In this document: one piece after another, positions 8,039 through 16,100 of the stretch
How positions within the stretch are numbered: the first letter of the stretch is position 1
How the letters are laid out: every line of letters starts with the position of its first letter
Source of the DNA: Aureococcus anophagefferens
Lineage: Eukaryota > Sar > Pelagophyceae > Pelagomonadales > Pelagomonadaceae
Assembly (NCBI RefSeq): GCF_000186865.1
Contig: NW_008705565.1
Location: 2,937,872-2,954,397, forward strand
Direction of reading: 5' to 3'
DNA length: 16,526 bases
Translations under genes and position numbers: made by a program
Notes under the pieces: model-generated
Seen by the model: only the letters and a program-made list of their open reading frames with translations
What the model was told of the DNA's origin: nothing
Database searches by the model: none

Positions 8039-10497
8039 GCGGGCGCGCCGGCGAGGCTCTGCGCCGCCGCGAGCGCGCGCCGCTCCGCGTCGTTGTACGC
8101 GTGCTGGTCCGCCTCGACGACGAGGAGGTGGCCGCCGCCGGGCAGCACGGCGAGGCGCCGCGGCGTGTAGCGGAGGGGCAGCGCGGACTGGTTGAAGGTC
8201 TCGCCGAGCTTGTCGGGCACGAAGATGCGGAGCGTGCTCCCCGCGATGGCGACGACGCCCTCGGGGCACTGCTCGCTCTTGAAGCCCGCGGCGTGCTCGA
8301 GGGCGTCGTAGCTCAGCGGCGCGGTCTCGAGGCGCCCCGCGTGCGCGTAGCAGAGCCAGGCCCGCGACGACAGCGCGAGGAGGCCCGGCGCGCCGCCGAC
8401 GTCGACGCGGAAGAGGCGCACGGCGCGCGACCCGAGGAAGCGCGCGCGCGCGTCGCCGAGCTGGCCCGTGGACGCGTCGACGGCCGCGCGCTGGAGCACG
8501 CCGTTGGCCAGGCCCGCGGCGACGCCGAGGCGGCCGTCGGGCGTTTCGCAGAACCGGACCGACTCCGCGCGCGCGCCGAGCTGCATCGTCGCGACCTGGA
8601 CGAGGAGCTCGTCCGGCGCGAGCGACAGGAGCCGGAGGGACCCGTCCCAGCCGCCGAGGGCGAGGAAGGGCGCGCGCGCGCGGCCCGCCGGCACGACGCC
8701 GACGTCGAGGCACGCGACCTCGACGCCGAGCTCCTTGGTCCCGAGCTCCGCGAGCGCGCCGGACGCGTCGAGCTCGAAGTAGATGACCTCGCCGCCCGCG
8801 AGCGCCGCCGCGACCTGGCGCTCGTTCGCCGCGGCTTTCTCGATGGCCTTGCGGCCGGGCGTCTTCCACTCGGAGATGCGGAGGTCGCCGCGGACGTGGC
8901 GGATGCCCTCGCCGTGGACCTGGAGGAGCGCGTTGTCCGCGAGGAGCGCGACGTCGAGCGTCGGCGCCGTCGCGAGGAAGCCGCTGTCCGTGACCTCCTC
9001 GACGGTCTCGCCGATGGAGAGCACGAGCGTCGCGTTCGTGAACGACACGACGATGTACTTGTCGTAGGGCTCGTCGTGGCGGCCCCGGACCGTCCAGACG
9101 GCCGAGGGCCGCCCGGGCAGCTCGGACACGGCCATCTCGGACACGGCGACGCCGTGGCGCAGCACGCGGAGCGAGCTCCGGTGGCCCTTGCCGCAGAGCG
9201 CGTAGACCTGCGGCGCCTCCTCGCCCGCGAGGTCGCCGCAGTACACGTCCGTGATCGCGCGGCAGCTCGCGGGCTCGTCGAGGAGGAGCAGGTTCTTCGG
9301 CCGGTCCGACGCGACGAAGGTCGGCGCGACGGTCGCCGCCGACGCCGCGTCGTCGCCGAGCTCGGGGTCGTGGACGGCCGCCGCGGCCGCGGCGCCGTCG
9401 TCGTCGCCGATGCCCTGGAACTGGAAGAGGCCGTGGTCGCCGAACTCGGCCGCCGCGTAGAGGAGGCCCGTGCGCGTGATGCAGAGCGCGGCGCAGGGGA
9501 AGATGCAGTCGAAGACGGACGCGCGGACGTCGGAGACGCCCGCGCCCGGCGCCCACGCGAGCGTGACCTTGTAGAGGTCGCCGAGCTCTGATTGGAGGAG
9601 GAAGAAGAAGAGCTCGCGCTGCCGGTGCGTCGCCGTCGCCGTGATCAACAACCCCCTATTCGCCGGGTAGCCGAGGCGCCGCGGCAGCGGCGCGCGGACC
9701 TCCGCGTGGCCCTCGTGCTTGTACGCGACCCAGTTCTCGCCGCAGACGAGCACGCCGCTCGGGCCCTCGTCGCCGCCGGGCACGGCGACGAGCAGGTTCG
9801 CCGTGCGCGACACGGGCTCGGACCAGCGCCGCGTGACGTGGTTGAGCCCGAGGTCGAGCTCGTAGTACGTGAGCATCTTCTCCGTCTCGTCGACGGCCTC
9901 GCCCGACGCGTCGGCGTCGCAGTCGCCGTACTCGAGCTCGAGCGCGGCGAAGGTCGGGTTGTCGAAGCCCACGTCGAGCGCGACGGCGTGGAAGCACACC
10001 GTCGCGGCCTTGTGCGCCTCGAGTGGCGACCCGATGGTCAGGTTCGACGACGCGTCGCGGTTCATGACGTAGACGAGCTTCTGCTTCTCGACGGCCGCGA
10101 CCATGAGCGCGCGGCCCCGGGGGTCGCAGCAGACGTACTGGCCGGGCACGCCGCGGCGGCAGCCCGTCTTCCCGAAGACCTCGCAGTGCACGCGCGCGAA
10201 GGAGTTCGCCGCCGCGTCGAACTCGACGACGGCGACGGCGCCCGCGTCGCTCCCGACGACGACGTAGTCGCGCGACCCGCCCGTGAGCCGGAACGGCGCG
10301 AGCGACCGGATGACGCTGAACGTCGGCGTCGTCGCCACGCTCACGACCTTGCCGCTCGCCTCGTCGGGCCGCAGCAGCTCGAGCACGCCGCCGGGCCGCG
10401 CGACGACGATCTCCTGGGCCTTGGCCGCGCTGAACTGGCCGTAGATCGCCGCGACGACGCCGCCCGGCGGCTGCAGCGTGAACGAGACGAAGTGCAT
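6859..10497 (-). CDS. SF3B3: Splicing factor 3B subunit 3 (SF3B3/SAP130/Rse1)
   Basis: The product has 1212 residues in one intronless frame; human SF3B3 has 1217. The ATG at 10497-10495 has A at -3 and its product aligns with the family N-terminus (FTLQPPGGVVAAIYGQFS); upstream frame has only non-ATG starts. Diagnostic blocks recognised include QEIVVARPGGVLELLRPDEA, SPLEAHKA, TYYELDLGLNHV, SSLRVLRHGVAVSEMAVSEL (about 436), SIGETVEEVTDSGFL (about 492), DRNRLAVFADDPVGRCVT, SGGVGALVPSASREDRDFF, and the C-terminal DRTPGEVAKKLEDTRNRL. The protein is three beta-propellers plus a helical end (MMS1-N and CPSF_A family, related to DDB1 and CPSF160). In the U2 snRNP it scaffolds SF3B1 and helps recognise the branch site in the nucleus. 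The variable acidic loop of other eukaryotes is replaced near residue 821 by a poly-Gly stretch. Confidence 0.97.
8005..8034 (-). repeat. (GCC)10 microsatellite encoding poly-Gly in SF3B3
   Basis: Ten uninterrupted GCC units on the plus strand read as ten glycines in the minus-strand SF3B3 protein, followed by an acidic DDMDLGDG and another glycine run. It sits in a loop that varies between species, so length changes are probably tolerated. Confidence 0.9.
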
Positions 10498-10603
10498 GGT
10501 CCGCGGGCGACCGCCGATCCGGCGGTGGCCGGAACTGCGACGCGGACCGCGACGATATGGGCACTCGCGAGCTCGCGGCGCGCGCGGGCGGCGCTTGCCG
10601 GAG

Positions 10604-10620
10604 TTTGGCGCTTTTGGCGC
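10604..10620 (+). promoter_or_regulatory. Two tandem E2F-type sites upstream of SF3B3
   Basis: TTTGGCGC occurs at 10604-10611 and again at 10613-10620, one base apart. Both fit the E2F/DP consensus TTTSSCGC. They lie 107-123 bases upstream of the SF3B3 ATG, in the likely core promoter (10498-10740), which has no TATA box. They suggest cell-cycle control; binding is not shown. Confidence 0.45.
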
Positions 10621-10746
10621 GGAGGTGACCGCTCGCGCGCGCAGGCAAGACGCGCTCGCGGGCGGCGAGTCGATGGGCTTGTGTCTTGCAAGGGCAAGCT
10701 TGGCCGGCACCGATGCCGGGGGTCCCTTGCGTGGCTAGCGCTGTAG

Positions 10747-11072
10747 ACGGGCCCCTGCACGACGGTCCGGCCCCGGGACGGGGGGCGGGGACGGCGGGCA
10801 CGGGGGTTCCGGCACGGTAAATGCGCTCCGGGCACGCGGCCCGGCACGGGCCCGGCACGCGGCACGGCACTCGGCACGGGCCCCCGGGCACGGGCCGGGC
10901 ACGGGCCACGCGGCCCGGCACGGGCCCGGCACTCGGCACGGGCCCCGGGCACGGGCCGGGCACGGGCCGGGGAGGCCCGGCACGGGCCCGGCACGGGGCC
11001 CCGGGCACGGCCCGGGCACGGGCCGGGGACGTGGCCGGGGACCGCGGCACGCACCGTTGTGCAGGGCCCCCT
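10747..11072. mobile_element. MITE-like element: 23-bp TIRs with 6-bp flanking direct repeat
   Basis: The left end (10747-10769) begins ACGGGCCCCTGCAC and the right end (11050-11072) read on the other strand begins AGGGGGCCCTGCAC; the continuations GACGGTCCG and AACGGTGCG also pair. By my alignment 19 of 23 positions are complementary. The hexamer CTGTAG abuts the left end (10741-10746) and the right end (11073-11078) in the same orientation, as expected of a target-site duplication. The 326-bp body carries no plausible gene and is mostly a GC-rich minisatellite. It resembles a non-autonomous DNA transposon; no superfamily can be assigned from this copy alone. It lies about 250 bp upstream of the SF3B3 start. 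Confidence 0.5.
10811..11050. repeat. CGGCACGGGC-type minisatellite with higher-order period
   Basis: About 240 bases consist of degenerate 8-12-base units such as CGGCACGGGC and CCGGGCACGGGC. A longer order is visible: CACGCGGCCCGGCACGGGCC occurs exactly at 10833-10852 and 10907-10926, 74 bases apart, and the following bases also match apart from a 12-base insertion in the first copy and a one-base difference in a C run. It fills the interior of the TIR-bounded structure. Frames through it give Pro/Gly/Arg repeats that I regard as non-coding. Confidence 0.8.
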
Positions 11073-11109
11073 CTGTAGCCCTCCGCTCTTACCCGCACGA
11101 ACGAGATTC

Positions 11110-11223
11110 TTAGGCGCGCGCGGAGAGGGCCGCGAGCGCGCGCTTCGCGAGCTCGTGGACGAGCTGGTCGGCCATCTCGAAGACGCGCTTCGTTGTCCGG
11201 CGCCACTGGCACTTGAAACCCAT
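11110..11223 (-). CDS. Short ORF or terminal exon, 37 codons, unknown
   Basis: On the minus strand the frame ending in TAA at 11112-11110 reads KRVFEMADQLVHELAKRAL near its end. It has a natural composition and nearly all codons end in G or C, like the confirmed genes. Its ATG at 11223 lies at the edge of a less GC-rich, T-rich stretch (11215-11330) with acceptor-like TTCAAG and TGCCAG, so it may be the last exon of a spliced gene rather than a free peptide. Another minus-strand ATG in ideal context (11285-11283, product starting MAAAQRKSTRVKKYEPP) lies in a different frame just upstream. No family is recognised. Confidence 0.3.
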   Translation of the reverse strand: MGFKCQWRRTTKRVFEMADQLVHELAKRALAALSARA

Positions 11224-11354
11224 ATGGTTATCGTCGGAGGCTCATATTTCTTCACACGGGTCGATTTGCGCTGCGCAGCCGCCATTCTAAGACGCTTTTT
11301 CGCCACAGCATCCCCACGGCAACATCGCGGGTTGCGGGCACGATGAGGCCTACG

Positions 11355-11492
11355 ATGGCGGAGGCCTTGGCGGCACACGCGACCAGCTTCGAGGAGGCGT
11401 TCGGGTCGCTAGTAGGCCTCCCGAGGAGTCCTCCGAGTCCCGACGACGCGCGCGCTTCCCCCTCGCGCCGGGCCGGACGATCATCGAGTTAG
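11355..11492 (+). CDS. Short ORF, 45 codons, uncertain
   Basis: The plus-strand ATG at 11355 opens 45 codons starting MAEALAAHATSFEEAFGSL and ends with TAG at 11490-11492, overlapping the TAA of the NHL gene. The same DNA read on the minus strand in the NHL frame is also open beyond the NHL stop (to TGA at 11254-11252) and looks equally natural (SDPNASSKLVACAAKASAIV). I cannot tell which strand, if either, is coding. Apart from these fragments I see nothing in 11224-11488. Confidence 0.2.
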   Translation: MAEALAAHATSFEEAFGSLVGLPRSPPSPDDARASPSRRAGRSSS

Positions 11493-12793
11493 TCGGCGCC
11501 TTCGCCCGCCGGCGCGCGCGGCCCGCACCAGACGCAGGCCGTCGGGTCCGCGTCCGGCGGGCACGGCGGCAGCCCGTCGCCGGCGTCGCCGTTTCGCGGC
11601 GCGGCCGCGAGGTTCGCGGCGCGGCGGCTCGCGGCGTCGGGCGCCGCCGCGAGGTCCGGCAGCGTGACGACGCGGACGCACTGCTTGTCGCCGACGTAGA
11701 GGCGGCGGATCTCCGGGCAGAGGTGGAGCGAGTTGGGCGCGGAGAAGGACGCGGCCGCGCCGACGCCGTCGGCGGAGTCGCCGGCGCCGCCGCCGGCGAG
11801 CGTCGACACCGTGCGGCCCCGGAGGCAGCGCACGCGCCGGTTCTCCTGGTCCGCGACGTAGAGCGCGCCGTCGGCGTCGAGCGCGACGGCCGTGGGCTCG
11901 TCGAAGCGCGCGCCGCCGGCGTCGCCGTCGGCGTAGCCCCGCGTGCCGTCGCCGGCCACCGTCGTCACGGCGCCGGAGGCCAGGTCGAGGCGCCGCACGC
12001 AGTGGTTGCCGCTGTCGGCGACGTAGAGGCAGTTCCGCGCGGCGTCGAGGCAGACGCCGCGCGGCCCCGCGAAGGACGCCGCGGGCCCGACGCCGTCGGC
12101 GCGGCCGCCCCGGGGCCCGCTGCCCGCCAGCGTCGTCACGTCGCCGCGCCGGATCACGCGGATCTTGCACCCAAAGTACTCGGACACGTAGACGTCGCCC
12201 GTCGCCGGGTGCGCCGCGACGCCCCAGGGCCCGGCGAAGGTCGCGCGGTCCGCGCGGCCGTCGCGGCCGCCGGACATGCCGCAGCCCGCGAGCACGCGGA
12301 GCACGCGCCCGGACGCGCCGCAGACCTCGACGACGCGGCAGCGGCGGCTGTCCGTGACGACGAGGCGGCTCGACGCGGCGCCGGGCCCGACGGCGGCGAG
12401 GGCGACCATCTGCGGGAGCACGACCTCGGCGCTCCGCCAGGCCTCGCTCGCCGTCACGGGCCGCGGCGACGCGCCGTCGCCCGGCGCGTCGCCGTCGCCG
12501 TCGCCGTCGGACACGGCCGCCGACTCGTCGAGCTTGATGACGCGCTTCCGCCCCCGGTCGACGACGAAGACCGTCGGCGTGGCGGCGCCCGGCGGCGCGC
12601 AGCCCGCGGCGACGCCCGACGCGAAGCCCAGGGACAGCGGCGACCCGGCGACGGCGCCGGCGAGGGCCCCGTCGCCCCCGGGCAAGCGCGCGACGAGCTC
12701 CATCGTCCGCACCGTGCCGGGCATACCCTCGGCAGAGGCCGAGGTGGGCGGCGCCAGCCGCGCCCGCTTAGGCGGGGGTTCGAGGCCGGCCAT
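11489..12793 (-). CDS. NHL-repeat beta-propeller protein, possibly nuclear
   Basis: The product has 434 residues. ATG at 12793 in GCCATGG context is preceded by in-frame sequence without another ATG. Residues 6-13 (PPPKRARL) resemble a short basic nuclear signal; there is no signal peptide or membrane segment. Six propeller-like blades can be picked out. Two are degenerate: about 51-90 (PTVFVVDRGRKRVIKLDE) and 124-172 (SRLVVTDSRRCRVVEV). Four are clear: 185-226 (GPWGVAAHPATGDVYVSEYF), 238-283 (GPRGVCLD, LYVADSGNHCVRRLD), 296-336 (EPTAVALDADGALYVADQEN) and 350-378 (APNSLHLC, RRLYVGDK). The inter-blade hook TVAGDG/TLAGGG plus Ala-Asp-Gly recurs each time. An acidic (DG)n insert is at 96-103. 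Such propellers are interaction platforms; no RING, kinase or enzyme domain is attached, so the role is unknown. The C-terminus has a CPPD...CVWCG cluster. Confidence 0.85.
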   Translation of the reverse strand: MAGLEPPPKRARLAPPTSASAEGMPGTVRTMELVARLPGGDGALAGAVAGSPLSLGFASGVAAGCAPPGAATPTVFVVDRGRKRVIKLDESAAVSDGDGDGDAPGDGASPRPVTASEAWRSAEVVLPQMVALAAVGPGAASSRLVVTDSRRCRVVEVCGASGRVLRVLAGCGMSGGRDGRADRATFAGPWGVAAHPATGDVYVSEYFGCKIRVIRRGDVTTLAGSGPRGGRADGVGPAASFAGPRGVCLDAARNCLYVADSGNHCVRRLDLASGAVTTVAGDGTRGYADGDAGGARFDEPTAVALDADGALYVADQENRRVRCLRGRTVSTLAGGGAGDSADGVGAAASFSAPNSLHLCPEIRRLYVGDKQCVRVVTLPDLAAAPDAASRRAANLAAAPRNGDAGDGLPPCPPDADPTACVWCGPRAPAGEGAD

Positions 12794-12850
12794 GGCGCGC
12801 CCCGCGCGGCCGCGGGCGTACTCTACGCGGCACAGCCCGGGTTTTCGAGG

Positions 12851-12862
12851 CCAATTTTTTTT
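12851..12862 (-). promoter_or_regulatory. CCAAT motif with T-run upstream of the NHL gene
   Basis: CCAAT followed by T's (eight T's in all) lies 58-69 bases upstream of the NHL ATG. On the gene's own strand it reads as eight A's then TTGG, a reverse CCAAT box. It is the only homopolymer A/T run in the vicinity. Its closeness to the ATG means it could also lie in the 5' UTR. Confidence 0.25.
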
Positions 12863-13039
12863 GAGCTTCGCGGACGTGTTAGACGTGGGTCGTGGGTCGC
12901 GTCGACGGACGTGGCGTAGTCCAACGCCTCCTCCTCGGGCACGGCGCGGGAGCTCTCGAGGTCGACCTGGTGCCCGCGATGGTGGACGAGATGCCGACAC
13001 CAGAGACGTGGCGTGGCGCTTCCCTCCTTCAGCCGCGGA

Positions 13040-13063
13040 AGACTGTTGCCCCGGCGACAGTCT
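13040..13063. other. 24-base near-perfect palindrome
   Basis: AGACTGTTGCC and GGCGACAGTCT face each other around CC; only one pair of positions departs from perfect symmetry and would be a G-U wobble in RNA. It lies between the NHL start and the end of the GAF gene. It may be a cruciform-prone site, a dimeric protein-binding site or an mRNA hairpin in the 3' UTR of the GAF gene. Confidence 0.5.
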
Positions 13064-13092
13064 GAGTTTCCCCTAAGAAGATACCGAGATAC

Positions 13093-13102
13093 TCTCGCGA
13101 GA
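13093..13102. promoter_or_regulatory. Palindrome TCTCGCGAGA in an AT-richer spacer
   Basis: This exact 10-base palindrome matches an element known from TATA-less animal promoters. Here it sits in the most AT-rich stretch of the window (about 13072-13135, with AAAATTTAACTTATATGATA just right of it). The stretch could be the NHL promoter, about 300 bases from its ATG, or the 3' end region of the GAF gene. Function in algae is not known to me. Confidence 0.3.
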
Positions 13103-13156
13103 ACGCAAAATTTAACTTATATGATACCTCTCTTCAGCCCAACCAGTCGCTAGCGC

Positions 13157-16100
13157 TTAGCTCCCGCCGTCGCCCCCCTCGTGGGCGTCGCCCCAGACGA
13201 GGAACGCGCCGCTCCGCCCCTCCTCGCGCGCGGCCTGGCGGTGCTTCGCCTCGACGCGGGCCGCCTGCGTCGCGAGGTCGTCGCGCGCGTAGCCGATCGT
13301 CGCGCGCTTCGGCGCCATCATGTCGAGGAGGCCCGACGCCATGTCGAAGTGGCTCGCGCCGCCCGCGGCGCCGCCGGGCGCGGGCTCCGGCGGCGGCCGC
13401 GCGCCGCCCGGCGGCGCCGCGTCCTCGAGGGGCTGGAGCGTGTCGGCCCAGGCGAGGAGGTAGGACGTCACGCGCGTCAGGCACAGCACGACGTAGTCGT
13501 CGCCCGCCTGGAAGGCGCCGTAGGCGGGGCCGCCGCGCCCCGCGGGCGCCGGCGCGACGCGCGCGGGCGCGCGCGACGACGTGAGGCCGTCGAGGATGCC
13601 GAGCGTCGTGTTCTTGCGGAGCCGCGCGGGCGCCGCCGCCGCCCCGCCGGACGCGGCCGCCGCCGCCGCCCCGCCTGACGCGGCCGCAGCCGCCCCGCCA
13701 GACGCGGCCGCGGCCGCCCCGCCAGACGCGGCCGCCGCCGCCGCCCCGCCGGACGCGCGGGGCGGCGCGAGCGTCCGGAGGCGGCTCGCGACCGAGGGCC
13801 GGGCGCCGCCGCGGTCGGCGACCGCGGCGGCGGCCGCCGCGGTCGCCGCCGCGGCCTCGCGGGCCGCCGCGGCCTCGTCGGCGTCGTCGCGCGCCGCGCG
13901 CCGCGACCGCTCGAGGTCCGCGGCGGACACGACGAAGCCGAGCTTCGCGGAGTCGACGGCGAGGCCGAGCGCCGCGGGCGCGCCTTCGTCGCGCGCCGCG
14001 CGCCGCGCGACGAAGGACGACGCGCCGCGCTCCGTCATGCGCACGGTCTTCGTCAGGGACCCGCGCGCCCCGCGCGGCCCGTCGCCGAGGCGCCGGCCCG
14101 GCGCCGCGGCCGCCCGGGCGCGCTGGAACGAGCTCCGGAGGCGCCGCAGCACCGGGGGCTCGCCGTCGGCCGCGAGCGCGGACCGCACGGCCTCGTCCTC
14201 CTCGTCGCTGTCGGCGCACGACGCGGGGGAGTCGCGCCGGAGGCTCTCGCGCCGGAGGCTCTCGCGCCGGAGGCTCTCGCGCCGGAGGCTCTCGCGGCGC
14301 CGCGTCGACGCGCGGCGGATCGCCGCGTGCGTGAGCTCGTCGGGCAGCGCGCCCGCGAGGGGGTCCGCCCCGCCCTCGAGGCGCGCGGGCGCGACGCGGT
14401 TGTAGAAGACGGCGACGCCGAGGCGGCCGGGCACGGGCGCGGCGAGCGCGGACGTCGCGTCGTAGTGCCGCCTGGGCGGGACGCGGGCGATTCGACGGCG
14501 CTCCGACGCGGGCGCGCCGCGCGCGCGCGTTCCGGAAGGCGCATCTCCGCTCCGGGACCGTTCCGAGAGATGACCGCTCGTCCAAGACTCAGCCGAAACG
14601 CGCGGGAAACGGCCGGGGGAGGCGTCGGGCGCGTCGCGCCCCGTTCCCGCCCCGAGCGCCGCGGCAGGTCCGCGCGGCGGAAGAAGCAGGCGTCGTCGGC
14701 GACGTCGGCGACGACGAGGATCTCCTGCGTCGTGAAGCACGCGCCGGCGAGGCCCTCGTCGTCGGGGCCGCGGTAGATGTGGAGCGCGGTCCGCGCGCGC
14801 GCGTCGCCGCCGCCGTCGTCGTCGGGCGGCTCGCGGCGCGCGTGCCAGCGGCGCACGAGCTGGCACTTGGACGCGTCGTGGGCGAAGAGGACCACGGCCT
14901 CCGTTTTGGCGATGTCGCAGAGGCCCCGGAGGTACTCGTCGAAGAGGTGGTAGAGGTCGACGGTCCCGCCGCCCGTCCCGCCGCCGAGCCGCCCGCCCTC
15001 GGCCCGCCGGAGCGCCGTGGAGAGCAGCTGGAGCGCGTCGACGGCCTCGGGCGTCTCCTCGAGCATCTCCTCGTCCGTGAACTGCTCGAGCGCCTCGACG
15101 GCCGCGCGCCGCGCCTCCGCGGCGGCCTCGTCCGCCGACGCCGCGCGCGGCCGCGGCTCGGCCTCGGCGGCGGGGCCGCCGTCGCCGCGCGCGCCGCCGC
15201 CGCCGCGCGGCTCGGCGGCGGCGCCGCTCCGCCGCGGGCCGTCGCCGCCGGCGGCGCCGGCGCCGCCGGTCGCGCGCCGCAGCAGGCGCAGCTGGGACTC
15301 GCGGCCCTGCTGGACGATGCCCTCGAGCGTCGACGGCCGCCCCGACGCCGCGTCCTCGCTCCGCTTCTCGAGCGCGGCGCGGCGGACGGCGGCCGCGTCG
15401 ACGGACGACCCGCCGGGCCCGAGCTTCTTGGACCGCCTCGCCGCCGACTTCCAGCTCGGCCGCGACAGGCGCATCGTGAAGCCGCCGCGCCGCGCGCCGC
15501 CGTCGCGCCGCCCGCCGAGGAGCGACCCCGCGCCGCGCGCGACCGCGCCCTTCCACGAGCGCCGCGCGGAGGCCGACGCCCGCCAGCTCCCGCGGCCGCC
15601 CGAGGCCCGCGTCGCCGCCCGCTCCTCGGCGGCGCGCCGCTTCCTCTCCGCGGCGGCCGCGCGGCGCTCCCGCTTGTCCAGGCCGCCCGCGAGCGTCGCC
15701 TTGACGCGCGCGAGGACGCCGACGAGGGGCGACGCGGAGACCTGGACGCGCTGGAGCGCCGCGTAGAGCGCCGACGACTCGCCGATCCTCGCGCTGCCCC
15801 GGTACTGCTTGTACATGGACATGAGGCCGCTGCCCCGGCCCTTGCCGCCGCCGCCGCCGCCGGCCGCGTCCGGGGGCTCGGGCGCGCGCGGCGCGCAGAC
15901 GCGCGGCTCGTCGTCCCAGAGGCGCTCCGCGACGAGCGCCGCGGCGGGCGCGGCGCCGCCCGCCGCGGGCTCGCCGCCGCCGTCGCCGTCGCGGGCGCGC
16001 CCCGCGGCCCGCGGCCGCGGCTTCCGCGGCGCCGCCGCGGGCCGCGCGTCGGCGGGCGCCGCCGCGGCCGCGTCGCGGAGCCGGCCGGCCGTCCGCGGCC

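Noticed and set aside
10498..10710. N-terminal extension of SF3B3
   Set aside because: It starts at GTG, is Arg/Pro-rich, has no counterpart in the family and would cover the E2F-type sites.
5746..10746. A plus-strand frame with a single stop (9589-9591) over about 5 kb, antisense to SF3B3 and overlapping the PLP enzyme
   Set aside because: It is out of frame with the PLP enzyme and reads as Arg/Ala/Asp/Glu/Val-rich repeats without any domain. Strong G/C-ending codon use on the sense strand removes stops from the antisense frame, so the openness is a by-product.
10735..11019. Pro/Gly/Arg frames through the minisatellite
   Set aside because: They follow from translating a GC-rich tandem repeat and change character with each frame; no start or domain supports them.
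10830..11050. CRISPR-like array
   Set aside because: The units are degenerate, contiguous and of uneven length without unique spacers, and the surrounding genes are eukaryotic.
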